Assembly: GCF_001039355.2 (NCBI RefSeq) | Contig: NW_019775446.1 | Location: 189,835 to 253,834 of the forward strand | Source of the DNA: Lingula anatina | Lineage: Eukaryota; Brachiopoda; Lingulata; Lingulida; Lingulidae | Direction of reading: 5' to 3' | DNA: 64,000 bases | Shown here: positions 35,101 through 58,600 of the stretch, piece after piece | How the letters are laid out: the number at the start of each line of letters is the position of its first letter | Numbering within the stretch: position 1 is the first letter of the stretch | Notes under the pieces: generated by a model | Seen by the model: only the letters and a program-made list of their open reading frames with translations | Database searches by the model: none | Told to the model about the DNA's origin: nothing | Program-made: the position numbers and the translations under genes

Positions 35101-38100
35101 AAAAACAATGCCATAATGGTGTCCTTTTCTGGCGGCTGGACCACGCCCAGAGACTGCGCTCGCCAGGCATTGGCAAAAATTGACTTTGATGCAGGTGCAG
35201 GAAGAAGACTTCGGATTGACATGTGCTTCAAGCAGCCTCAAGGCTTTAACATCAACATTGGGGACTCCATAAGCAACAATGGCTATGGTAGGTGACTTGA
35301 TTGTAATCAAGCTGGTGCCAGCAAGGCACTTCTTCAGGCAATTACATCATGGGTTGAATGCATGAAGGTCATTTGTAAGCTTCTGTTTTTTTTTCTATTT
35401 TTTTAGACAGTTATTTAGACAGTTTAACTAGCAGAATGTTTAAGGCAATGTGCTTAATTCTAATGCGGAAGAGTGAGTCTTTGGACCTTCAATTTCCTGC
35501 CAATGTGCACAGTGACACCTAGTGGACAATGTCATGACTAATGTCTAGAACAGACTGTAAACTTGAAGTATTATCAGTATTATTATAATGTGGGTATAAT
35601 TTTTAACTTTGTGAACAATATACAAAGACCCTAACTGGACCATAATGTGAGCATGCCCGAAGACCTACAAGGAGCATTTACATTTAAGATAGGTGTTCCC
35701 TTCTTGGTATGCCATTTCTCTGTGTGCAGCTTGATTCAGGCAAACTCTTCACAATTAGCAAATATATTTAATCTGTTTCTCCAACTACTGCCATAGCCAC
35801 CCTTTGGCATGGCGCCCTTCATACTTCAGGACAGAATACACCTGCTGCCTGCAGAGAAACTGGCACATGACCAGAAGAGATAAGTTGAATACAGAATGGT
35901 CGACCTATCTTCAATGAAAACCCACCTTCAGTCCCACAATCCTATTTCTTTTGTCTTTATGTTATGCTTGTCAAGGTTTGCATTCTGCATTTTTACTTTA
36001 GGTGGAGATGGCAACCACCAAACCAACGATGCCGAGGTTCACAATATCAATTCCAACTTCTACGCCTACGCCAGTGACCTTCTCTCTGCGACCCAACTGG
36101 TCAACGACCCAGGGGCCATCCTTTCAAATGAAATCTTCAGCATGGAGGTGAGGAACAACTACATAGGATGGGCCAACTCCCTGAGCATTAGCTCCAAATC
36201 CTCGTCAGCACTATTTGCCCTCAACCACCAATACGACCAGGGACCACACAATCCAGGCACCAATTCTATCGTCTATATGGGGATGAACCGTGTGATCAGC
36301 TACAGGCAAGACCGGATCGGCCGAGGACTGTGCTCTGTTGGCTTTAAGTGGTTTTAGAGGAAATGGTTCACTCTGAATTATTCTACTTATTAGTAACAAT
36401 GATACCATTTGTTGTCAAATCAAAACATATCCACAAAATGCATTGGTCACGAATAATGTTTCAATGGCATATATATATACAAAAATTTCATTTTATGGCC
36501 ATGAGTTCTCACTGGATGAATTTATTTGTGAATCCTTTCACTTTAGACCAAGTAATAAAAGAATATAAACAAGCCTGTGTCCATATATTTAAAAAAATGC
36601 CCAGTAGGTACAAGTGTCCTTCTTTAGCCATCTTTCTATTTTCTATGACCAGAATAAAAGCCAAAGTGCCAACCTTAAAATGCTGAGCAAAAATCAGTGA
36701 CATTTCATCCATCCTCAAAAGTTATTTTCATTTTCTCAAATAAAAACTGTAACATTTTAATGACCATTGAATGGTAGTGCCCGACACCTTCTGATGTAGA
36801 TTTCAGTATAGTTAATATAGATATTAGTAAAAAGTTACTCTGCTATCTAAATGGGCTACCTGGTTTTGATAAAACTATCTCCATAATTCTGGCACAAATT
36901 TTTTGACACACAGGTTGCAATTCTTCCACTTTCACTAGCTCTGGAGTGACTTTATTTCTTTCTGAAACACAAACCAATTTTTCAGTTCCTGAATGAAATA
37001 AAAATGAACATTTTTTGCAAAGGCATTATAATACAAGAAGTATAAAGGAGCATTGACAAGCTTTAAATTCATATCACTTCATGTCAGTTGTTGCATTTAA
37101 CCATTTCATAATATTTTTAAATTAACAAAAAAAAAAAAAAAAAAAAGAAAAAGAAAAATTAGCCCTGCTTTTAGGAATATCAAACTATTTTGATAAGAAA
37201 TAGATTTCAAAAGGATAAAAATATCAGAAAATTGATCATCTGCAGAAAATTCTCACCCGACATCTGTTCCCGTGACAACCTACTCCGAATAATTCTCTCC
37301 GTCACCCTCACAGCACCAGTGGCTTCCAATAAAGTTCTAATAATGTGACTTGCATATGTGTGTTCAACATAGGTGTCAGTGTTTTCCAAGACATGACCAC
37401 ACAAACTGAGAAAGTCAACCCTAAGGCTTGTGGAGTATTTTCCCTTCTTATCTTTCTCATTCTCCTTTTCGCTATCAATATTAGCATGAGCATCTTCATC
37501 ATCATCAGTTTCATCATCACTGTCACTGACTTTTTGGTTCCAAAATTGTGGTGTGACTTTTATTATTGTTTGTGTCACATAACTTGCAAATCGATTTGTG
37601 CACACAGTTTCCCAGTCAAAAGAAAAAGCTGTCAGGATTTGGTAGAGTTGTGTCCCACTTGCCCATTGGACAATATTCTCCACCACTCGGCTTACAGTCT
37701 GGTTTTGTGAAACAGTCACTGCTTCTGTAGCCAACTGTTTGAACACATTCCTCAGGAACAAATCTACAACAGAATATTATATAACCAATCAATCAATTCA
37801 CAAAACAAACTTCATTTATATAAGGCATTTTGATCTGGCTTTTTGCATTATGATAGACTAGTATGACAGTTCAAGGTTGTTTTATATGTGTTTTTTAGGT
37901 TTATGCACCATGTTTATTAACCATATGGCAATTTTACAACCCTGGCTTAGTTACCAATCAAGGTGACAGCTGAGTGCGCCCATAAAATACAGCACAGGTG
38001 CTGAGCTAACATATTTGCTCCAATTTTAATGTGTATCAAAAAGCTTAATTACCAAATTGTGGCATAAGCTCAGCACCTCTGTTATATTTCATGAACACAT

Positions 38101-38896
38101 TTGGGCCGAAAAAGAAGCCAAGATATACTGATCCTCTGGGTAATAGTCGGTTTTACGGGTCCCTATTTAATTAATATAATAAGGGTTTATTGTGTTCTTT
38201 GCAATATATAAGACATATATTGAATGTATATGTATAAAAGTATAAAGATGTAGTACTAAAATAGAGCTTTAAGATAAATTCTAAGTTATAAAACCAATAA
38301 TGAGGTTAAAAATGGTGATTCGTTGTTATTTTCAAAAGCTAAAAGTTAATGGATAGACCTAGATCATTGACACGTATATAAACAGTATGGGATAAAAGTG
38401 TTTCTATATCTTTTTGTCCGACATTTTGGTAAAACATATCTATAAACATTCCTTAGGTCCTTTTTAATTGTTAATAACTCATTAAAAACGTCATTAAAAA
38501 CATATTCAAGGCATAATAATTATAATCCAAGTCAAGAGAAAGGTTTGTAGAGTCTAACGATACCAAATTTATGAAAATCGGGCCAAAATTGGTCAAGTTA
38601 TTAACAATTAAATAGGGACCCGTAAAACCGACTATTACCATACTCTGTTCACATGCTATTTCAAGTGCATTGTATTTAAAAGAAACAAAATGCCAGAATT
38701 ATCAACGTACTTAACGTAACGTGCCTCCTTCTTGAGTGTTGTTGCCCAAATACTGCAGCTTACCTCGTTCCTCTGAGGATTCAAATCCTTCTTGAAGAGT
38801 GTCCGACACCCTTCTGTAATAACCACGGGTATGTTCATCAATATGACCACGTTTTTTCTTCTCTTGTGTCCCGCTACTTCTAATATCTGCTTCCAT
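29172..38896 (-). CDS. NOP9: Nucleolar protein 9, Pumilio-repeat ribosome biogenesis factor
   Basis: NOP9 is a nucleolar PUF-fold protein that binds pre-18S rRNA in the ITS1 region and is needed for small-subunit maturation. Exons on the minus strand: 38896-38764, 37763-37257, 36961-36860, 32819-32687, 32526-32319, 31834-31706, 31408-31277, 30754-30512, 30170-29903, 29598-29537, 29354-29172. All sites are GT-AG, all phases match, and the sum is 2100 nt (699 aa). The start is basic (EKKKRGH), followed by LFLRNVFKQLATEAVTVSQN. Pumilio-like repeats follow, such as NRFASYVTQTIIK, HTYASHIIRTLLEATG, SGHPVGNFVVQRLIKNV, NASGSHIVEAFL, CHRNGSRTLDSLW and SDRFGQYIYKNCAL. An acidic insert lies at residues about 124-150. 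The C-terminus is Lys-rich (KKTKKKGKNKIKIPIDKKKK), as expected for nucleolar targeting. Exon 9 has two possible donors; the one after 29903 keeps phase. Intron 3 (32820-36859) contains a complete gene on the opposite strand. Confidence 0.9.
30924..31097. mobile_element. 174-bp MITE-like inverted repeat in NOP9 intron 7
   Basis: The left arm is CCTGGGGTAGTGCTAGCAAA then TTAGCCAAT. The right arm, reverse complemented, is CCTGGGGTAGCGCTAACA then TTTAGCCAAA. It is preceded by an A-rich tract (30873-30891). Confidence 0.75.
33667..36357 (+). CDS. Secreted preproprotein of unknown family, nested in NOP9 intron 3
   Basis: Four exons: 33667-33862, 34478-34606, 35045-35287, 36002-36357. All joins are GT-AG in phase 1 within Gly codons, and the sum is 924 nt (307 aa). 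Residues 1-26 look like a signal peptide (hydrophobic ALTAIIALTVISTAFG). Residues 27-58 are a charged segment ending R55-N-K-R58, a furin-type site. The predicted mature chain (59-307) starts with a Gly/Pro/Ser-rich stretch, then a compact region from about residue 110 (FYDLVVETDGQGTISG...). It has Cys at 103, 146, 169 and 300, enough for two disulfides. The end is GRGLCSVGFKWF, then TAG. I do not recognise the family. No transmembrane segment is seen after the signal peptide, so it is probably secreted or part of the extracellular matrix. It runs opposite to its host gene NOP9. Confidence 0.8.
36653..36658 (+). terminator. Candidate poly(A) signal of the nested gene
   Basis: AATAAA about 300 bp after the stop codon at 36357, still inside NOP9 intron 3 and about 200 bp from NOP9 exon 3. 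Confidence 0.45.
38139..38639. mobile_element. 501-bp inverted-repeat element in NOP9 intron 1
   Basis: The left end is GGTAATAGTCGGTTTTACGG then GTCCCTATTTAATT. The right end is its reverse complement over about 35 bp with only an insertion of a few bases near the inner end. It has no coding capacity, so it is a non-autonomous DNA element. I could not define a target duplication. Confidence 0.85.
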
Positions 38897-39212
38897 ATTT
38901 ATATTGCGCCCTACAAATTAGCTCTGTGTTGGTACCATGCTTTTCCTACAAACAGAAATAATGAAAATCTTGTACATAGTTTCGTACCAAAGTATACATT
39001 TTTCTTCCTGTGTACAATAATATTCTGATTTGATTTCTTTAAAACAAACATAAAAATATTTTTCAAATTTCAAAAGTGTAATTATTACCATTGTTAAATG
39101 CTTAATCAATGTAAAAAGTATGCGAAACTTATTTTAATTTCTAAGGTTGCGCCGATATCCCGTCGGTGATGTAACGTAAAGTGCGAGTGTCTACAAAAGA
39201 CCAAAATTTGCC
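38897..39212. promoter_or_regulatory. Presumed shared promoter region between NOP9 and AFG3L2
   Basis: Only 316 bp separate the two start codons, which face away from each other. A bidirectional promoter is an inference from spacing. No TATA box is evident close to either start. The segment GGTGATGTAACG near 39164-39175 resembles a CRE/ATF-like site but is weak evidence. Confidence 0.5.
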
Positions 39213-51008
<11,796 letters not shown>

Positions 51009-54000
51009 TGCTTGTACAGGGGTTTAGGAAAATATTTGTACAGTTGCTTTATTGTTGTCTTGTTTATACCTGTATACACCCACCCAAGGAGGGGTTTCTA
51101 AAGTCCCAAGGTGGGGCTGTAAAGACATAAGCTGATGTGTGGAAATTCTTTTCATATCCAGTATTGGAAACCTGTTATGAGCTGGTGTTTCAAGGCTGGT
51201 CCACGACAGGAAGGAAATCTCAACTTGGGTGTTTAATAAAAATAGCATCATTTTAAACTGAAGAACTCAAAAAAATGAAAAGGAAAAAAGTGAAAATAAT
51301 ACGTATTGAATTCGAAAGGGTGGAAAAAAGGATGTAAAACTTTGTAATGAATTCAAAGCCAAATAGGTTGGATTCGGGACCTAGGTTTACAAACTGATTC
51401 TAGACTGGGCCTTGATGTTTGTAACTACAGCATCTTTAACTCCAGAAGTGTCATGGTTTCACAGGGTTTAAACGGCAATGGCGCCTACATTATGAGTAAC
51501 CCCATGACAGCTGTAGCCGGACAAGATACGTCATCTGGAGTACCCATTTGTCACAGGACTTGCCTACTTCCCAAGACTGGTGGCCAAGTATGACAGGTGT
51601 CTGTCTCTTCTTTGTTGTTAAAGCCGTGATTCCAGCACAGGCTCACCACGTGTTATAACAGTCACTGGAAACATGTTCTGACTTGTGACTTTCATTGACT
51701 GAAATTATTTGGTGGTAAGGTTATTTTTCTAGGAGGAACAAATAGTAAAAAAAAAAACAATAATATGAAACTATAATGTGTTCTGCTGCACTGTTTGTGT
51801 ATTAGTATTAGTATTATTATATTAATGAAACTTTGGATGGACACCTGATTTTCCACTCAAGCAAGAACTGAGAGAAACTTGATGAAGACTATACAATTTT
51901 ATTTATGGAAAGAGTGATTAAAATGAATGTTAAAAATAAAAATTGAGTATTTTGTGTAATATACGGTAGTGACTCGATGTCATCACTGAGAGGTGAATTA
52001 ACTCCATGTTACAGGACTGCAGGAAAGTGCTTTTCAATTTGGTTGCTATCACTCAGGAATGCAATGATTTAAAGAATTTGCACAACTTTGGAAAATACAG
52101 TATCCATTTCCCCATTGAAAAGGTGAATCATTTTTGTACCTCATGTTTTGGTTTTAGTTTAAGATATCTGGTATTTATTACTAATAATTTAAGATTTTGA
52201 AATTAAATCTTAAATACATAAAAAATAAAATCTGAAATAAAATACAATGAGCGAGTGTGAGTTTCCTTGTCATATCCTGTTCTTAAACAATTTTAGAGAA
52301 TTTCTGACTAAAAAGGGGAGAAATGTTATATCAATTAAGAGAACATTTAATTATGCATCCACAAAAATAAAAAAAAATTCAATGGCAATATGGGGGTCAA
52401 CAGATTTTAGCCAGGTTGATGTGAAAAATCATCTACTTGAACGATACTGAAATATTTGAGAAATTGGGTCCAGTTGTTGACTGAAAAAGAGGCAGGGCAT
52501 CAAAAATAGAGCAGAAACAATGTAGAATATCACATTTTCCAACCATTTTCTTTCGGAGAAATGGCTTTCCGATATAATATTACTGTGACAGGTGTGAACT
52601 CGAGCTCGCTGAAAAACGGTCTACAGTGTGACAGGTGTGAACTAATAGGTCATTCAGGTGCGTTGCAGTAGTAGTAATCTTCTGAAAGGTTTTGTCGTCA
52701 CAGATGTCCTATCTAGAACTTGATTCTTTACGTTTTGATAGATTCAGTTACAGATCATTGAATTGCGTTGTATTCGTGCTACAATAAACAGTAATGAGTG
52801 GATAAGATGTGGAGCAAAGTGAACCGCAGTTTTATTTATTGAGGGGGTGGGGGGGGGGCGGTGACACCTTTATAATTGAAACTGTGGCAGTGAGGTAAAA
52901 ATATATATGTCATCGTTTGACCAAGAATACAGCACTCTTTAAACCCTTCGTGGCGTTTCATGCTTATTTGGAAATAAAACGACGAGTGGCAGATAAATTA
53001 TTTGATGATTGCATTGTTTTAGTGGATAGAAAAACACCACGAGCTATTACTTATAAAAACAGTGTACGTTGAGGCATATGTTCCGAACTAACACTATGAA
53101 TTATGAGATTGATTTTATGAGATAGAGCCATGGACAATGGTTGACAAGTAATTGCCAATTACACGAAACGAAGACAAAAAATGGGCATGAGGAGGTAACG
53201 AATGTCCGTTGACGTGTAAAGTATTTTACAAAAATTCAGGGATATCCATTGCAAGTTATGACTGGTGTTTGTTGGGTGAAGGGGAATATTTTGTGTTAGT
53301 TTATATTCGAAAGCAACACATTTTGCACAATGAAGTAAATAAGAAGTTTACATTGCAATTGGCTTTAAATCGCTTGAGAAATCGCGAACAGAGAGGGAAG
53401 GAGAGAGGGGAAGAGAGAGAGAGAATAAGCAATCGCTATCTGTACATCACGACAGTCAAAGTGGCGATCGTTCCTGATAACTTCTCCTTGTATCAGCGTC
53501 ACTGTACACTAATAACGACTGTGAAGGCGATATCGGCTACTTCTCCGTCAACATCTCAATGACAGCACACATAATTGTCTACCCTTCCACGAATTTTATG
53601 AGCTGAAATAATCGTATTTTTCTTTCCTTTGGTAATTGAATTAGACGCGTAAAGACACTGTGCTACACACTCTCTGTCCGGTCTTCAATTACTCGTGTTC
53701 ATATCATGAACTTTAATTGATATTGACTTTAAATTCACGGCAAAATGACACAAGCGGGCCCACTAATCATGTTTGAACTCCTGTGAGGCGAGTTAATTTC
53801 GACTGGTAAAGCGCCTACAGATTCCTTTCTTTTCCCTCCTCATTACGGCTTGATTTAAGTGCATTTCAAGCCAGGCCCTGACTCGTGACTAATGCCCGGA
53901 AATTGCTCTACGGGTTTTCTTCGTTTTCATTTCGTAGACGTACTTAGAGAACATGCGCGCCATCTGAAGTAAAGATGACTTCATAAATATATGTATATAT

Positions 54001-54656
54001 ATATACTGTATATGTAAGGGACGGGTTCTGGTTTGCGCTTAATACAAGAGCATTTCCTATTGTGATCTAGTCCGTGATTGTTTGACTATACATCTTCGCC
54101 GATGTGCGTGACTCCCAGAAAAACACCCGTGCAGCTGCCTCATCAGATGCCGTTTGCAGCGATCTCGGTTTCTGCACATTGCCGCGTTTTGTTCAATATC
54201 TTGCATGTGGATGTATCCGAGTCGTGAATCTGAAATGTAAGCCAAAACCACCGTTGGCGGCTGTCATTGAACTTTGTTATATAAGTTAAAGAATAGAAGA
54301 ACTCGTTGCAAAGGAAGGTGGCGAACTGGCAGTGTTGATGCCTGACCGCTAAGGGCCAAGGTAAAGACTGATCACTAAAATGACGACACGATCCACCCAT
54401 TATTTCTGCGCCCACACAATTGAGCGATGTTTCCGCCTCTCCAAACATGAATACTGTTGAAAACCCACACCAGCAACAATCGAGTTTGTAGCCGAATAGA
54501 AACACCTATTTTTGAACGTGCCTAGCTGTTCTTTCCGTCGGAGCAGACATTCTATGAATCACGCGGTGCCATCTGGCATCATAGCTGATTCCTTTTAAAC
54601 CGTCTCTAAGACGAAATTTAACAACACATTTTTTAGCCAAGGATCTTGGGAGTAAA
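51009..54656. other. AFG3L2 3' UTR and upstream region of NOS
   Basis: The first part is the AFG3L2 3' UTR, with AATAAA at 51235-51240 and further A-rich sequence to about 51960. From about 53000 the base composition is less AT-rich and may be regulatory for NOS. Two copies of GTGACAGGTGTGAACT (52585-52600 and 52628-52643) and TATA-like sequence at about 53990-54010 are seen. Open frames here do not look coding. Confidence 0.5.
51235..51240 (+). terminator. Candidate poly(A) signal of AFG3L2
   Basis: AATAAA about 230 bp after the stop codon at 51006-51008. Confidence 0.6.
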
Positions 54657-55641
54657 ATGACCTCTCCAATCAACCTCGGCACTGCTCAAGTCGATTTAGT
54701 CAAGGATCCGCGCACCGGGTTCGGCGCTATAGTTCGCTCCACCAGCCAGAAGCCCGGCCTAGAGGTGAGCGGCCTCCTCAAGGGAGGGGCTGCCGACAAC
54801 AGCGGAAAGGTCCAGCTGGGGGACACCATCACGTCCATCCAGGGGGTCGATATCACACACCTACAGTACTCTGCCGCCGTGGACGTGCTCCAGAAGTTCC
54901 CCATTAACAAACCGCTGCGGCTGACAATGAATAAATATGCCGGGCTGGGTTCTGAAGAAGAACCGAAAGCCGTTGCGATCAGAACGCCCATCGGACAGCA
55001 TTCCCCATTGAGACGCTTGTCAGCCGGCATCAATATGAGAAGCCCCTCTCATTTGGCCATAAGGCGGGATTTAAGTATTCAAGTTCTCCCGGATCAAGAA
55101 AACAGGCAGCAGAGAGACAGTGACTCAGTAACTCCAGATTTCGAGGTGGGCGCAGCCAAAGAGAGAGGGACCTTTTTACAGAGGTTTTCTGTATTGGAAT
55201 CGTTTCGGAAAATTTCGGAGAGGGTTCAGTCGGTGGTTTTCGGCTCGTCGCGTTGCCAGAGAACCGCTCGGGCATGCGACTGCTCATTTAAGACGTGCAT
55301 GAAGTCCAAGGATACCGACTCAACCACGGGCCAGGAACTGTCTCTTGTTCAACTCGAACAGAACGGCGTTGAAAAGGGCAATCCGAAGTCGACTCACTCA
55401 GCACATGGTGTTGTTCCACACACTAACATCAACAGTGCGGTGAGCCAAAACTCGTGTAGCTCGAAACCTCGTGATACTCGACCCGAGGCGAGGCCACTCT
55501 GCACGAGGCAACCTCTAGACGCTCTGGGCACCGTCGTGGAAGAGGGACGCGGTCTTCCGCCTAACGACGCCCCTGGGAACGCTGCGGTAGCCCTGGAGAG
55601 TGAAGTCAGAATGGCTGATGAGGACGGCAGGATAAAAAACG
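54657..55641 (+). CDS. NOS exon 1, PDZ domain and linker
   Basis: This 328-codon exon starts at an ATG after an in-frame-stop-rich leader. Codon use is noticeably more GC-rich than in the neighbouring genes. The donor GTAAGT at 55642 is strong. Confidence 0.88.
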
Positions 55642-58600
55642 GTAAGTGAATTCTCAGGTACCTGTTCTGTCCGGGTCAACACATTTGGGACAGAGAGGAG
55701 TTAGGTGCTCCTTGTTACAAAAGGGTTGTAGGCGGTAGTCATACATGAAATGCAGCCCAAGATAAAAAAGTAGGCTTATCAATGGTTTACGATGTTGTAT
55801 TTTAATCTATGAGAGAGAAGGCAGTTGAATCACGGTCCGGGAGTAAGGCACCAGGTAAGGTGATGGTTTTGTAGCAATACCTGCATGGTCTTTGGCAATT
55901 CGCATGTCACGCATCGATCTCATGATCCCATCGATTAAGCTGCACTTTTAACGAGAGTGCGATATCCATGTCACACATTATACCACTAGTAAAAAGTCCT
56001 CGCCCGATTTCATTTGTCTTCTACCTCGTTAGTGTTTGTGAATTTGAGTGCTCTTCTTTGTTAAAATTTGCTTGTAAGGAACACCTGATGTTCTTCCGTT
56101 AACGGGCGGTACTTTTAATAATTTAGAAGAGCCGCATATAACGTGACCCAGAAATGTACTGGAGTTGTTCAACAAAATGGCCTGCGAAGTACTTCTTCAA
56201 ACGCGTAAAAAAGTTCATGTATTTGTCGTATTTAGATACTTGTAAAAGTAGCCATATACCACAGACTTTTTTATTACACAAACTTTGCGTAAAAAATGGC
56301 CTATAGTAAAGTTCGTTGAAGGTGGTTAAGTTACTTTTTACTGTTTACGCTATTTGTAAAATTATATAAGCCCGACTTTTAAAGTTTTTTTCAGCAAGAA
56401 AAACACATTGAATATTGGCATATCTACATGTTGTTTATATTATCCATTTTGACCTTATACTTGTAAATTAAAGCAGTGAATACGGAGTAGTCATCTTTGA
56501 TATCCACGCGAATCCCGTTACTTGCACTCAGTAAATAGGCACTAAAAGAACTTAATGGGTACCACAAACGGACGCGGCATAATCTCGAACACGGAAACAT
56601 GGCCGCCGGTGGATTCCGGGATTTAAAAACCTGTTGTCAGATGAAAGCGTAAAGTTTGTAAAGTGATTGTCGATTTGGTTGGGCAATGTATATCTATGCA
56701 TTAGTTGTTTGATTATTGGAGCACCCGTGTTCTCTTTGTAAGTTCCGTGTTGGTTGACTGTCAGTGCGGCTTCCTGAATTGATTTTTCACAAAATATCTT
56801 AAAAATTGCTCTAACATTTATGAAAATGTTTGATTATGCAAGGCAGAATTAATTACAATTACATTCTGCTACAAACATGTCTATAATAACGTCGTCGCAT
56901 TGTAGACGTAGAGAGAGAACTTAAGTACATTGACATCGAAATTGGACAGGCGGTAGGGTTTTTTTAGTACACATAGGCTGTCAATGCTTCACGAATCGGA
57001 TACAACACTGATTCACCAGGTTCATGGGGGGGGGGGGTTGTGGGATGGGAGTCGAAAGAATCGCCCTTTTGGCCGAAAATTGTGAATGAAAATTAATTTA
57101 GGTTCTTTTTCATTTCTTATGTTGGGTAAACTAAAATGTTTGAATGGTCTACTTTTTTTTCAGAAAAAGACACCTACTTTGAAATAGCTCGCTACAGACC
57201 CGTATACACACTAGATATAGTACCTGAACGAAACTGTTGCTTACCAAGATTAAACGTTACAAACTATGACTAACCAAGTTTATTACAGTCGAAATAACTT
57301 CATTAGAACCGATCATATTAATACTGAAAGAGAGTTTCATGTTGTTAGGATTCGTTGAACATTTGAGCCTTAGATTTGATCAAGTAAGCAGGGAAGAAGC
57401 ACGAAACGGGAACCAATCAAACAGAATTATGCAAAATTTAATTTTCTATCAGTATTACAAGAATATTATGGAATTTGAACGACTCGTGAATCCGGTTGCT
57501 GTAACAAAAATCGCTTGCGAAAAGTAACGCAGCATAATTTTTTGTCAGAAATGAACTCCCTCGGGTAAAAAAGTGGTCTGTCTTTATTACATTGTAGTCT
57601 CAAAAAACGCACATTGTGAGAAGATCACTCCTACCTTGCATAAATGAAACGATAGAAAAAAAAGAAAAAAGCAAGCATTCCCCAAATCTCTTCCATTGTT
57701 TCGAATTTGAAGCGGAAACTACCAACTGAGGCAGCCAAAACAATTCTCCCGAGTGAGCACAAAAGCTCAAGTGATCACCCGGTGGAAATTAACCTCATTT
57801 CTAACAACAATCTCGACACTCCAAACATTAGTATTTGTTTCGTAAAAAAAGGCTTTACCAGAATGTTTGTGTGCTTAAAAAAAAAAAAACTGCACACTGG
57901 TATAATAAATAGTTCGGAAATATAAAATGTACAGCCACCAAATTGAGTACCATAATTTGAACAAATCAATGCATTTACAAATAAGTTATCGATCGATTAA
58001 TTGACTAAATGGTTAGTGAGATTAAAAGTTAATTCAAGTGGTAAAGATTAGTTTTATGAAAATTGGAGATGCCTTATCAATTAACCATGAATGCCACACC
58101 CTAGTGGGCAGTGATGGGAGAGAGCGACCCAAGGTAATTATCGGGGGACGGTTTTGGGCGCCACGCCGAGTAAGATGAGTTTAGGCAGTCCATCATTTCT
58201 TCCGGGAAAGCCCTGGAACCAGGTCTTACATTAGATTGTGTTTGTCTCTAGGTATATCAGAAATTCCTAGTGCTCGCATTTGGTCCCCGAGAGCGATACT
58301 CATACAATTAGCCGTGAGTTTTAGTGTCATGTCTTATTAGCGTTCTGATTATTTCTTTTTTGTCGTTAAATGACAAAAAAGTATTCGCTAACGTATAAGG
58401 TGTAATACGTGTAATATTCTCCAGTTTCAGAAAATCCTTGGAACGTTGCAAGGCCATCAAGTGTATGCGATTGTAGGCATAACTGTTAAATACCCTAATT
58501 TCTATGTGCATCTCTTTACAAATATTGATCTTCGTATCATAAGATAATAATCTTAGCTTACCTTCCGACTTCGGCTATAACTGGTCTATACAATCCCTTC

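Noticed and set aside
53209-53562. 117-aa open frame between AFG3L2 and NOS
   Set aside because: Composition is unlike a protein domain, it includes an AG-repeat-derived Arg/Glu stretch, and there are no splice partners.
54143-54505. 120-aa minus-strand open frame just upstream of NOS
   Set aside because: No recognisable motif and a Cys/Trp-scattered composition typical of a chance frame in less AT-rich DNA.
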